From Mesorhizobium sp. M1B.F.Ca.ET.045.04.1.1 (GTDB taxonomy: Bacteria > Pseudomonadota > Alphaproteobacteria > Rhizobiales > Rhizobiaceae): DNA of 64,000 nt. The DNA is taken from NCBI RefSeq assembly GCF_003952465.1, contig NZ_CP034448.1, forward strand, positions 3,821,001 through 3,885,000, given 5' to 3'. A program made the position numbers and the translations under genes. The notes beneath the pieces were generated by a model, which was given only the letters and a program-made list of their open reading frames with translations, did no database searches and was not told the origin of the DNA. Of the stretch, positions 35,503 to 44,057 are shown piece by piece. The stretch's first letter is position 1. Every line of letters starts with the position of its first letter.

Positions 35503-36489
35503 CTACCGGCTGCCGTAGGCCTGGTCGAGCAGGCCGCCGGCTGCGAAATGCTCTTTCTGCACCTTGTCCCAGCCGCCGAAGACCTCGTCCACCGTCAACA
35601 GGCGGACGTCGGGAAAATCGGCCTTGTATTTGGCGGCGACTGCGGCGTCGCGGGCCCGCAGGCCGTTGCGGGCGGCAATGTCCTGTCCTTCCGCTGAATA
35701 GAGGAAGTCGAGATAGGTCTTGGCGAGATCGCGGCTGCCGTGCTCGTCGGCAACCTTGTCGACGATCGCCACCGGGAACTCGGCCAACAGGCTGACCGAA
35801 GGCGTGACCTGCTCGAACTTGTCGTCGCCATATTCCTTGCGGATACCGCGCGTTTCCGACTCGAAGGTGATCAGCACGTCGCCGATCTCGCGCTGCACGA
35901 AAGTGGTGGTGGCGGCGCGGCCGCCGGTGTCGAAGATCGGCACGTTGGCGAACAGCTTGGCGATGAACTCCTTCACCTTGGCATCGTCGCCCTTGAAGGC
36001 TTCCTTGGCATAGGCGCTGGCCGCCAGGTAGGTATAGCGCGCATTGCCCGAGGTTTTCGGGTTGGGGAAGATCACCTGCACATCGTCGCGCACCAGATCG
36101 CTCCAGTCCTTGATGTGCTTGGGATTGCCGGCGCGCACCAGGAAGGACGGCAGCGAATAGAAGGGCGAGGCGTTGTCCGGGAAATCCTTCTGCCAATCGG
36201 CTGAGACCAACCCCTTCTTGACCAGGAACTCGACATCGGTGACCTGGTTGAAGGTGACGACGTCGGCGGCCAGGCCTTCGGCAATGGCGCGTGCCTGCGC
36301 CGAGGTTCCGGCGTGGGACTGATCGACAGTCACGCCGGGGTGCCCGGCGATGAAGGCCTTGTTGACCTCGGCGAACAATTCCCGGCCGACGTCATAGGAA
36401 GCATTCAACAGCCTGTCGGCCGACCAGGCTTGGGAGGAGGCGAGGACGAGGCCGGCGAAAGTGGCGATGCCAAGCAATAAGCGCTTCAC
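35503..36489 (-). CDS. Sulfate/thiosulfate ABC transporter substrate-binding protein
   Basis: The 328-residue periplasmic protein has a signal peptide (KRLLLGIATFAGLVLASSQ then AWS) and the Sbp/CysP fold. ASYDVGRELFAEVNKAF lies near residue 30, QSHAGTSAQARAIAEGLAADV near 58 and FPNPKTSGNARYTYLAA near 140. The GTG at 36489 is preceded by AAGGGAGCC; the longer upstream frame is not signal-like. It lies after cysA in the same direction but 200 bp away. It is the second binding protein of the locus, along with that at 39626. Confidence 0.92.
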   Translation of the reverse strand: MKRLLLGIATFAGLVLASSQAWSADRLLNASYDVGRELFAEVNKAFIAGHPGVTVDQSHAGTSAQARAIAEGLAADVVTFNQVTDVEFLVKKGLVSADWQKDFPDNASPFYSLPSFLVRAGNPKHIKDWSDLVRDDVQVIFPNPKTSGNARYTYLAASAYAKEAFKGDDAKVKEFIAKLFANVPIFDTGGRAATTTFVQREIGDVLITFESETRGIRKEYGDDKFEQVTPSVSLLAEFPVAIVDKVADEHGSRDLAKTYLDFLYSAEGQDIAARNGLRARDAAVAAKYKADFPDVRLLTVDEVFGGWDKVQKEHFAAGGLLDQAYGSR

Positions 36490-36691
36490 GACAATAGGCT
36501 CCCTTGAGAATGGATTGAGACTATAGCACGACCTTAATGGGGAAGGCCTGGCCCGACGAGGCACACGCAGCGGGAGGAGTGGGGACGCCGGGAAAAAGCG
36601 TCGCCCAAACAGCCGCCTAATAGGATTTTCTTCCAAGCCGATTCATCGCGGGACCGCGGCGGACTCCGGCAACGCTAGGCGTAATGAAGCG

Positions 36692-37735
36692 TCAGGACAC
36701 CGGAAAAAGTTTCCAGCGCCGCGGCCTGAAGGCCACCCGGCTCTTCTGTGCCGCCGGATGGTCGACCGGCAGCTCGATCTCGACGCGCTGGCGCTCGCCG
36801 CCCACCTCGAGCTCGACCCGCCTGGTGCCGGCGACGCGCCGGCTGGCGGCGACGGTGCCGGCGATGCAGCCGCTGCAGCCGTCGAGCAGCTCGACATCGT
36901 GCGGACGGAAATAGAGCAACGCTTCGCCCGAAGGCGCTCCCTGCGGTGCCGATAGCCCGATCGGCCGGTCGGCGATCCACAGTTCACCGCCCTCGACCTT
37001 GACCGGCAGCGAGCTCGATTCGCCGACGAAGCTATAGACGAACGGCGAGTTTGGGATGTCGTAGATCTCGTCGGCCGAGCCGACCTGCTCGATGCGGCCC
37101 TGGCTCATGACCACGACGCGGTCGGCAAGCTCCAAAGCCTCTTCCTGGTCATGGGTGACGAAGACGGTGGTGTGGCCGGTGGCGTCATGGATCTCGCGCA
37201 GCCAGCGACGAAGCTCACGGCGCACCTGTGCGTCGAGGGCGCCAAACGGCTCGTCGAGCAGCAGCACCTTGGGTTCGATCGCCATGGCGCGGGCAAGCGC
37301 CACGCGCTGGCGCTGGCCGCCGGAGAGTTGTGCCGGATAGCGCTTTTCCAGCCCCGACAGCTGGACGAGGTCGAGGAGCTCGGAGGCGCGGCGGCGGATC
37401 TCCTTCGCCGAGGGGCGTGCCGCGCCGTGCCGGACCTTGAGGCCGAAGCCGATATTGTCGGCAACGGTCATGTGGCGGAACAGCGCGTAGTGCTGGAAGA
37501 CGAAACCGACGTTGCGCTCCTGGATCGACTTTTGCGAGGCGTCCTCCTCGCCGAAGAAGACAGCGCCCTTGGTTGGCCGCTCGAGCCCGGCGATCAACCT
37601 GAGCAGGGTCGTCTTGCCGGAGCCGGACGGCCCGAGCAGCGCAATGAGCTCGCCCGACCTGATGTCGAGCGAGACGTCATGGAGCGCCGGAAACCGCTCG
37701 AACTCCTTGCGCACGTTGACAACGCGAACTTCCAT
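36692..37735 (-). CDS. cysA: Sulfate/thiosulfate ABC transporter ATP-binding protein CysA
   Basis: The 347-residue ATPase has Walker A GPSGSGKTT near residue 36, the signature LSGGQRQRVALARA, Walker B VLLLDEPFGALD, and a switch histidine in FVTHDQEEALELAD. A C-terminal TOBE-like regulatory domain follows (residues 240-345), with LLYFRPHDVELL. Its close fit to CysA and its place in the cysT-cysW-cysA order make the assignment firm. A 52-bp gap separates it from cysW. Confidence 0.95.
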   Translation of the reverse strand: MEVRVVNVRKEFERFPALHDVSLDIRSGELIALLGPSGSGKTTLLRLIAGLERPTKGAVFFGEEDASQKSIQERNVGFVFQHYALFRHMTVADNIGFGLKVRHGAARPSAKEIRRRASELLDLVQLSGLEKRYPAQLSGGQRQRVALARAMAIEPKVLLLDEPFGALDAQVRRELRRWLREIHDATGHTTVFVTHDQEEALELADRVVVMSQGRIEQVGSADEIYDIPNSPFVYSFVGESSSLPVKVEGGELWIADRPIGLSAPQGAPSGEALLYFRPHDVELLDGCSGCIAGTVAASRRVAGTRRVELEVGGERQRVEIELPVDHPAAQKSRVAFRPRRWKLFPVS

Positions 37736-37787
37736 ACAGATCCCTCAGTCAGTTGACGCATGCAATGCAGTTTTGGGCGGCATGCAT

Positions 37788-38672
37788 CTAATGTCCGCGC
37801 GCCGCGGCGATCTCGGCGCCGTAGCGCATCTCGAGAAGTGTTTTCAAGACCAGCGTCACCAGCGCCAGGCCGGCAAGCAGCGAAGCGACCGCGAAGGCGC
37901 CGACGGCATTGTACTCATTGTACAGGATCTCGACATGCAGCGGCATGGTGTTGGTGAGGCCGCGTATATGGCCCGAGACCACCGACACCGCGCCGAACTC
38001 GCCCATGGCGCGCGCGTTGCATAGGAGCACGCCGTAGAGCAGTCCCCATTTGACGTTGGGCAGCGTCACATACCAGAAAGTCTGCCAGCCATTGGCGCCG
38101 AGCGAAAGGGCGGCTTCCTCGTCGCCGTTGCCCTGTTCCTGCATCAGCGGGATCAATTCGCGGGCGACGAATGGGAAAGTGACGAAGATGGTCGCCAGCA
38201 CGATGCCGGGCACGGCGAAGAGAATGACGATGCCATGCGCCTTCAGCCATTCGCCGAGCAGCCCTTGCGCGCCGAAGAGCAGCACATAGACCAGGCCGGA
38301 AATGACGGGCGACACCGAGAAGGGCAGGTCGATAAGCGTGGTCAGGAACGCCTTGCCCTTGAATTCGAACTTGGCGATCGCCCAGGCGGCCGAGATGCCG
38401 AAAATCACGTTGAGCGGCACCGAGATCGCCGCCACCAGCAGCGTCAGGCGGATCGCCGAGCGGGTGTCGGGGCTGGAAAGGGCTTCCGTGTAGGCGCCGA
38501 TGCCCTTGGCAAGCGCCTCGTGGAAAACGACGATCAGCGGCAGAAGCAGGAAGACGGCGAGGAAGGCGAAAGCGATCGCCAAAAGCACCGCCCTCACGGG
38601 CCGGCTTTCTGTCACCGCCGCCGATTGGCTCACGCGATGCGGCTCGAAAGATTTGATCTCGGGATCAGCCAT
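37788..38672 (-). CDS. cysW: Sulfate ABC transporter permease CysW
   Basis: The 294-residue permease has six hydrophobic segments and the EAA loop EEAALSLGANGWQTFWYVTLPNVKWG near residue 200. MGEFGAVSVVSGHIRGLTNTMPLHVE near residue 235 is typical of CysW. It overlaps the end of cysT by 8 bp. It forms the heterodimeric channel with CysT. Confidence 0.94.
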   Translation of the reverse strand: MADPEIKSFEPHRVSQSAAVTESRPVRAVLLAIAFAFLAVFLLLPLIVVFHEALAKGIGAYTEALSSPDTRSAIRLTLLVAAISVPLNVIFGISAAWAIAKFEFKGKAFLTTLIDLPFSVSPVISGLVYVLLFGAQGLLGEWLKAHGIVILFAVPGIVLATIFVTFPFVARELIPLMQEQGNGDEEAALSLGANGWQTFWYVTLPNVKWGLLYGVLLCNARAMGEFGAVSVVSGHIRGLTNTMPLHVEILYNEYNAVGAFAVASLLAGLALVTLVLKTLLEMRYGAEIAAARGH

Positions 38673-39516
38673 AGCGCTTACGGCTCCATGTCTGCACGAG
38701 ATTGACGACCAAAAGCATCACGAAGGACAGCGCCAGCATGATCGCTGCGATCGCGGTCGCCGCCTCGTAATTGTATTCTTCGAGCCTGATCACGATCAGC
38801 AGTGGCGCGATCTCGGACTTGAAGGGTAGGTTGCCGGCGATGAAGATGACCGAGCCGTATTCGCCGACGCCGCGCGCGAATGCGAGCGAGAAGCCGGTGA
38901 TGATGGCCGGCGCCAAGCCGGGGAAGAGCACGCGGGTGATGATCTGGAAGCGGTTGGCGCCCAATGTGGCGGCTGCCTCCTCGACCTCCTTGTCGATCTC
39001 TTCCATGATCGGCTGGACAGTGCGCACGACGAAAGGCAGCCCGATGAAGACGAGCGCCACGACAATGCCGAGCGGCGTATAGGCGACCTTGATGCCGAGC
39101 GGTGCCAACAGGTGGCCGATCCAGCCGTTCGGCGCGTAAAGCGTGGTGAGCGCGATGCCGGCGACCGCGGTGGGCAAGGCGAAGGGCAGGTCGACCATCG
39201 CATCGGCGATGCGGCGTCCGGGGAAGCGATAGCGGACCAGCACCCAGGCGACGATGGTGCCGAACACGACGTTGATGGCAGCGGCCAGGAAGGCGGTGCC
39301 GAAGCTGACCTTCAGCGCGTTGAGGGTGCGCCGGTCGACGGCGATCGCCCAAAAATCGGTCCAGCCGAGCGCGGCCGAACGCCAGATCAGCCCGGAAAGC
39401 GGGATGAGGATGATGAGCGTGAGGTAGGCAAGCGAGAAGCCGAGCGTCAATCCGAAGCCCGGAATGACGCTCGGCTGTCTGAATCGCCCCCCCGCCTTGG
39501 CGGGTGCTGTGTTCAT
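38665..39516 (-). CDS. cysT: Sulfate ABC transporter permease CysT (CysU)
   Basis: The 283-residue permease has the EAA loop EEAAATLGANRFQIITRVLFPGLAPA near residue 190 and RGVGEYGSVIFIAGNLPFKSE near 222, both characteristic of CysT/CysU. PGFGLTLGFSLAYLTLIILI starts the first membrane helix. It is 109 bp downstream of the first binding-protein gene and overlaps cysW. Confidence 0.94.
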   Translation of the reverse strand: MNTAPAKAGGRFRQPSVIPGFGLTLGFSLAYLTLIILIPLSGLIWRSAALGWTDFWAIAVDRRTLNALKVSFGTAFLAAAINVVFGTIVAWVLVRYRFPGRRIADAMVDLPFALPTAVAGIALTTLYAPNGWIGHLLAPLGIKVAYTPLGIVVALVFIGLPFVVRTVQPIMEEIDKEVEEAAATLGANRFQIITRVLFPGLAPAIITGFSLAFARGVGEYGSVIFIAGNLPFKSEIAPLLIVIRLEEYNYEAATAIAAIMLALSFVMLLVVNLVQTWSRKRYG

Positions 39517-39625
39517 GCTGTTCTGGATCGTCCCTTCTTATTCAGACCAGTCCGCCCGCTGCATCGCCTTGGGCAGTCGTACAATAGACCCAATCAGGTT
39601 TCATCCGGCCGGTGGCCACCATGCC

Positions 39626-40654
39626 TCATTGGGCGGGCTTGTAAATCTGGTCGAATATACCGCCATCGCCGAAATGATAAGGCTGCGCCTTCTTCCAACC
39701 GCCGAATTGCGGATCGTCGATGGTGACCAGCTTGATTGCCGGCAACTTGGCGAGGTCCTCTGCAGGCACCAGGTCGGGCTTGGCCGGACGATAGTGGTTC
39801 TTGGCGATGATGGTCTGGGCCTCCTTGGAATAGAGCCAGCTCAGATAGGCCTCGGCTATCTTGCGCGTGCCCTTGGCGTCGACATTGGCGTCGACGACGG
39901 CGACCGGCGGCTCGGCCAGGATCGAGGTCGGCGGGTAGACAATGTCGAAATTGTCGGCGCCGAATTCGTCGAGCGCGAGATACGCCTCGTTCTCCCAGGC
40001 GATCAGCACGTCGCCGAGGCCCTTCTGCGCGAATGTCACCGTCGAGCCGCGCGCGCCGGTGTCGAGCACAGGGACATTGGCATAAAGCTTGCCGACGAAT
40101 TCCTTGGTCTTGGCTTCGTCGTTGCCGTCATTGGCGTTGGCATAGGCCCAGGCGGCGAGATAATTCCAGCGCGCGCCTCCGGACGTCTTCGGGTTCGGCG
40201 TGATCACCTGGACGCCGTCCTTCACCAGATCGTTCCAGTCGTGGATGCCCTTGGGGTTGCCCTTGCGCACCAGGAAGATGATGGTCGAGGTGTAGGGCGC
40301 CGAATTGTTTTCGAATTTCGTGCGCCAGTCCGGATTGATCTTCTTCGTCTTCGAGGCAATGGCGTTGATGTCGCCTTCGAGCGCGAGCGTCACGACATCG
40401 GCGTCGAGGCCGTCGATGACCGCGCGGGCTTGCGCGCCCGATCCGCCATGCGATTGCTGGATGGTGACGGTTTCGCCGGTCTCGGCCTTCCAGTGCGCGG
40501 CGAAGGCCTCGTCATAGGCCTTGTAGAGCTCACGTGTCGGGTCGTAGGACACATTCAGAATGGTCGTATCGGCAAACGCGAAACCGAGCGTGCCGAACTG
40601 GACAGATGTGGCGACCAGCGCGCCGAGCAGTTTCCTGAAATGAGGATTGGTCAT
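39626..40654 (-). CDS. Sulfate/thiosulfate ABC transporter substrate-binding protein
   Basis: The 342-residue Sbp/CysP-type protein has a signal peptide (LLGALVATSVQFGTLGFAFA). VSYDPTRELYKAYDEAF, then QSHGGSGAQARAVIDGLDADV and TPNPKTSGGARWNYLAA, are the anion-binding family motifs. The ATG at 40654 follows GGAGGCGGAA. It is the first gene of the cysTWA operon. It is clearly diverged from the second binding protein at 35503, so the two may prefer different ligands (sulfate and thiosulfate). Confidence 0.93.
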   Translation of the reverse strand: MTNPHFRKLLGALVATSVQFGTLGFAFADTTILNVSYDPTRELYKAYDEAFAAHWKAETGETVTIQQSHGGSGAQARAVIDGLDADVVTLALEGDINAIASKTKKINPDWRTKFENNSAPYTSTIIFLVRKGNPKGIHDWNDLVKDGVQVITPNPKTSGGARWNYLAAWAYANANDGNDEAKTKEFVGKLYANVPVLDTGARGSTVTFAQKGLGDVLIAWENEAYLALDEFGADNFDIVYPPTSILAEPPVAVVDANVDAKGTRKIAEAYLSWLYSKEAQTIIAKNHYRPAKPDLVPAEDLAKLPAIKLVTIDDPQFGGWKKAQPYHFGDGGIFDQIYKPAQ

Positions 40655-40855
40655 TTCCGCCTCCGTTGATGACGGCCGAACTCTAGCGAGTTTATAGAAA
40701 TTAGATGCATTGAATGTTGCCTTTTTCACCTCCTTGCAGCAATTTTTCGCCGAGCAATGGCCGATCGAGGAAATAACTTCCTCAACTTGCGTCGCTGGGG
40801 CTCCTCATCAGCCGGCCTAATTAGAAGCGGGCCGCCTCCAGGCAAGTCCTGCGGC

Positions 40856-41608
40856 TCAGTTTGCGGTCACCGGAAAATCGAAGCGCTGTTTTGCGAAAGG
40901 TTCGTCGGCAAGCGTGAAATGCCACCATTCGCGCGCATAGTTGCGGAAGCCGGCGGCGCGCATGGCCGCCAGCAGCATCTTGCGGCTCGCCGCCGCTTCG
41001 GCGGGGAGAGGGCGGTGGGCTGTTTCACTAGAAGGGTCGAAACAGTCGAAGCCGGTGCCGAAATCGAGCGTGCCGGCATCGGGCGCTCCGCAGGCCGGGT
41101 GCGCCGTGCTTTTTTTGTCCGCCTCAGCGATCGCAAGATCGACGGTCGAGCCGCGCGAATGGCTGGAGAGCTCACCGACATAGCCCTTGGCGATGAGATC
41201 GCCGCGCTCGACCTTCGGATACCATCGCGGATCGGGCGGACCGCCTTGCCGGGTCCATTTGCCCATGTCAGCCACGGCACGCGCGGGGCGGTAGCAGTCG
41301 AATACGACCAGCGTCAGGCCTTTGGCGGCGACCGTCTTCTGGACGCTGGAAAGCGCCTTCGCCGCCTGTTCGGTCAGGATGCAGACAGGTGCTTCGTAGC
41401 CACTCACCTTGCGGTGCAGGAAGTTTTTGGCGCCGGCATAGCGGATGTCCTGGCGGATGGTCGGATCGACGTCGGCCAGCCTGACGAAGCCGGCGGGGAG
41501 GGGATCGGCGCGGGCGGGGGAGGAGATTGCGGTCAGGAGAGCTGCGAGGATCGCAGTCGCTCTCAGCGAAGGTTGGTGCGAGGCACCCCCCTCTGCCCTG
41601 CCGGGCAT
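40856..41608 (-). CDS. VanX-like D-Ala-D-Ala dipeptidase (M15 family)
   Basis: The protein has 250 residues if translation starts at ATG 41608. The zinc site is SSHSRGSTVDLAI (the SxHxxGxAxD type) with EWWHF near the C-terminus, and an Arg-rich DCYRPARA strand precedes it, as in D-alanyl-D-alanine dipeptidases. A signal peptide (TAILAALLTAISSPARA) suggests a periplasmic location. The start is unclear. The 41608 ATG and a GAGGGGGA sequence before it both lie within a palindromic repeat, and the frame continues open to 41761. It follows pbpC on the same strand, so a cell-wall recycling role is plausible. Confidence 0.8.
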   Translation of the reverse strand: MPGRAEGGASHQPSLRATAILAALLTAISSPARADPLPAGFVRLADVDPTIRQDIRYAGAKNFLHRKVSGYEAPVCILTEQAAKALSSVQKTVAAKGLTLVVFDCYRPARAVADMGKWTRQGGPPDPRWYPKVERGDLIAKGYVGELSSHSRGSTVDLAIAEADKKSTAHPACGAPDAGTLDFGTGFDCFDPSSETAHRPLPAEAAASRKMLLAAMRAAGFRNYAREWWHFTLADEPFAKQRFDFPVTAN

Positions 41609-41680
41609 CTCCCCCTCAAGGGGGGAGATTGGCAGCTTCGGCGCCGCCTCCATCCGGCAGGCCAAAGGGGGGTGCCTCGC
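41578..41680. repeat. Inverted repeat at the 5' end of the dipeptidase gene
   Basis: The arms GCGAGGCACCCCCCTCTG-type (41578-41602) and its reverse complement (41656-41680) match with few differences. The element also contains CCTTGAGGGGG and belongs to the same family as 6656-6809. It overlaps the predicted start region of the dipeptidase gene and fills the gap to pbpC. Confidence 0.8.
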
Positions 41681-41753
41681 GCCAAACGTCAGGAGAGAAC
41701 TTCCTCGAACCAAAGCTTCAAGAAACGCAATCCTCTGAATCGCTTGCCGCATT

Positions 41754-43844
41754 CTATTCAACGAAAACCTTCACGCTGGCCGCGCGGCCGGCGGCGTCGA
41801 TCACGGTCAGTGTCGAATAGCCGGTGCCGTCGGGTAGCCAGGTCGCGTTGCGGCGACGATCGATGCCGGCGAGCGGTTTGCCGTTGGCCAGCCAGCGGAA
41901 CGGCGCGCGGCCGCCCTGCAGCTTCAGCACCAGCGGCGTGGCGTCGGCAGAATTGGTGCCGAGATCGACGCGGGCGCCATCCGGCGGGAAGACGATCGTG
42001 GGCGCCGGCTCCGTCGGCGTCGCCTGCACCAGCCCGTCCGAGCCGGCGCCGAAGCGGGCGAGCGTTACCGGCAGGTCCTCGCGTTTGGGATTGAAGACGC
42101 CCGGCGGCCGGCTGGGCAGCGGCACGCTGGCCAGACCCGACCGGACAAAGCCCTCGAACAGGATCGGCGCGGCCGAGACATAGCCGGAGAGGCCTGGGAT
42201 TGGACCAGCGTCGGCGCGACCGACCCAGACACCCAGCACATAACGGCCATCGAAACCGACCGACCAGGCATCGCGATAGCCATAGGAGGTGCCGGTCTTG
42301 TAGGCGATGCCGCGCTGCATGGCACCTTCCGGCGGCTTTACGCCGGACAGGATGTCGTTGATCTGCCAGGCGGCCTGGTCGTCGAGGATGGTGGCGGTGG
42401 TGCGCTCGGCATTGGCCGGCTCGGTGCCGTCATGCAGCGTGTGCATCTTGCCGCCATTGGCGAGCCCCGTATAGAGCTGCACCAGATCGCGCAAAGTTAC
42501 GCCAACGCCGCCAAGGCCGATCGCCAGGCCCGGCGCCTCGTTAAGCGGCAGCGTTGGGTTGACGCCAGCCTGGCGGAAGCGCGCGGTGAGCCGTGCGGGG
42601 CCGACGGCGTCGAGCACCCGGATCGCCGGCACGTTGAGCGACAATTGCAGTGCTTGGCGGATACTGACATCACCCTGGTAGCCCATGTCGAAATTCTTCG
42701 GCCGATAGCCGCCGAAATCGGCTGGGCTGTCCTCGATGATGGTTTCCTGCGCCACCAGGCCCTGCTCGAAGGCGAGCCCGTAGATGAAGGGCTTCAGCGT
42801 CGATCCGGGCGAGCGCACGACCTTGGTCATGTCGATCCAGCCGGAGCGGGTGGCGTCGAAAAAGTCGGCCGAGCCGACTTCGCCAAGAATGTCGCCTGTG
42901 CGCGCATCCGCCATCACCATGGCGATGGAGAGTTTCGGGCCGAGCTTCCTGGCGGCTTCCCTGGCCACCTGCTCCAGCCCCTGCTGGACGCTTCGGCGGA
43001 TCGTCAGCCGCAGCGGCTTGCCGGGCTCGGCCTTGGGCAGCATGGCGTAGGAGGCATGCGCGGCCAGCGCCGGCAGCTTGCGGCGCAGGCCGGAGACGTC
43101 ATCGAGGGCCGCGCGGGCAGCCTCTCTTTCGCCGAGCAGGCCGGCCGAGACCATGCGGTTGAGCACGCGGTCGCGCGCGGCATGCGCGATGTCGAGGTCG
43201 CGGTCGGGCCGGCGTTTTTCGGGCAGTTGCGGCAGGGCGACGAGAAGGGCGGATTCGGAGACGGTCAGCCGCTTCGGCTCCTTGCCGAAATAAGCGAGCG
43301 AGGCGGCGCGCACGCCTTCGAGATTGCCGCCATAGGGCGCCAGCGTCAGGTAGCGCTCGAGGATTTCCTGCTTGGACAGCCGCCGCTCGATTTGGACGGC
43401 GCGCAGGATCTGCTTGAGCTTGGAGCCTAGGCTGCGGCTGTCGCGCGGCTCGATCAGCCGGGCAAGCTGCATCGACAAGGTCGAGCCGCCCGACACGATA
43501 TGGCCGCTGGTGGCAAACTGGCCCGCGGCGCGGCAAAGCGCCAGCACGTCGACACCACCGTGATCCCAGAAGCGCTTGTCCTCATAGGCGACGAGCATGT
43601 CGACAAACTCTCTGTCGACCTGGTCGAGCCGGGTTTCCAGCCGCCAGTAGCCGTCCGGTGTCGCAAAGGCGCGCAAGAGCTCGCCGTCGCGGTCCTGCAC
43701 TTCGGTCGAGACCGTCAGCGCGGCCGGTACAGGCGGCGGGAAGGCACGGTCGAGCTCCCAGAGGATGGCGATGGAGAGTACCGCGAAGCCGGCTAGAGAA
43801 ATCCCGGCGATGGCAGCGCGACGCAGAAATTTCCTGGAGAGCAT
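41754..43844 (-). CDS. pbpC: Penicillin-binding protein 1C
   Basis: The 696-residue bifunctional enzyme has an N-terminal membrane helix (residues 10-30). The glycosyltransferase domain contains EDKRFWDHGGVD near residue 88 and GGSTLSMQLARL near 120. The transpeptidase domain contains STLKPF (SxxK), SLNVPA (SxN) and KTGTSYGYRDAWSVGFDG (KTG). A C-terminal BiPBP_C domain ends the protein. The ATG at 43844 was chosen because it precedes the basic MLSRKFLRR; ATG 43859 is possible, and the frame further upstream is repeat-derived. It follows the alpha-2-macroglobulin gene on the same strand, the classic bacterial pairing. Confidence 0.94.
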   Translation of the reverse strand: MLSRKFLRRAAIAGISLAGFAVLSIAILWELDRAFPPPVPAALTVSTEVQDRDGELLRAFATPDGYWRLETRLDQVDREFVDMLVAYEDKRFWDHGGVDVLALCRAAGQFATSGHIVSGGSTLSMQLARLIEPRDSRSLGSKLKQILRAVQIERRLSKQEILERYLTLAPYGGNLEGVRAASLAYFGKEPKRLTVSESALLVALPQLPEKRRPDRDLDIAHAARDRVLNRMVSAGLLGEREAARAALDDVSGLRRKLPALAAHASYAMLPKAEPGKPLRLTIRRSVQQGLEQVAREAARKLGPKLSIAMVMADARTGDILGEVGSADFFDATRSGWIDMTKVVRSPGSTLKPFIYGLAFEQGLVAQETIIEDSPADFGGYRPKNFDMGYQGDVSIRQALQLSLNVPAIRVLDAVGPARLTARFRQAGVNPTLPLNEAPGLAIGLGGVGVTLRDLVQLYTGLANGGKMHTLHDGTEPANAERTTATILDDQAAWQINDILSGVKPPEGAMQRGIAYKTGTSYGYRDAWSVGFDGRYVLGVWVGRADAGPIPGLSGYVSAAPILFEGFVRSGLASVPLPSRPPGVFNPKREDLPVTLARFGAGSDGLVQATPTEPAPTIVFPPDGARVDLGTNSADATPLVLKLQGGRAPFRWLANGKPLAGIDRRRNATWLPDGTGYSTLTVIDAAGRAASVKVFVE

Positions 43845-43846
43845 GG

Positions 43847-44028
43847 CGCCGCCCCTCATTGCCCTGCCGGGCATTTCTCCCCGTATAGAGACGGGGAGAA
43901 AGGAGCCTGCGCAGAGGCTTTCGCCAATTTCCAACGCTGCAGAAAACGGGCCGGCGATCGCGACGGCCCCCTTCTCCTCGTCTCTATACGGGGAGAAGGT
44001 GCCGGCAGGCGGATGAGGGGCAGCGCCA
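43847..44028. repeat. Inverted repeat between A2M and pbpC
   Basis: Arms at about 43847-43910 and 43965-44028 are reverse complements with some mismatches. Each carries its own CTCCCCGTATAGAGAC hairpin. It fills the gap between the two genes and ends next to the pbpC start codon. Confidence 0.8.
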
Positions 44029-44057
44029 TCGTTCCGTTCATGTCCGTCAGCAGCACT

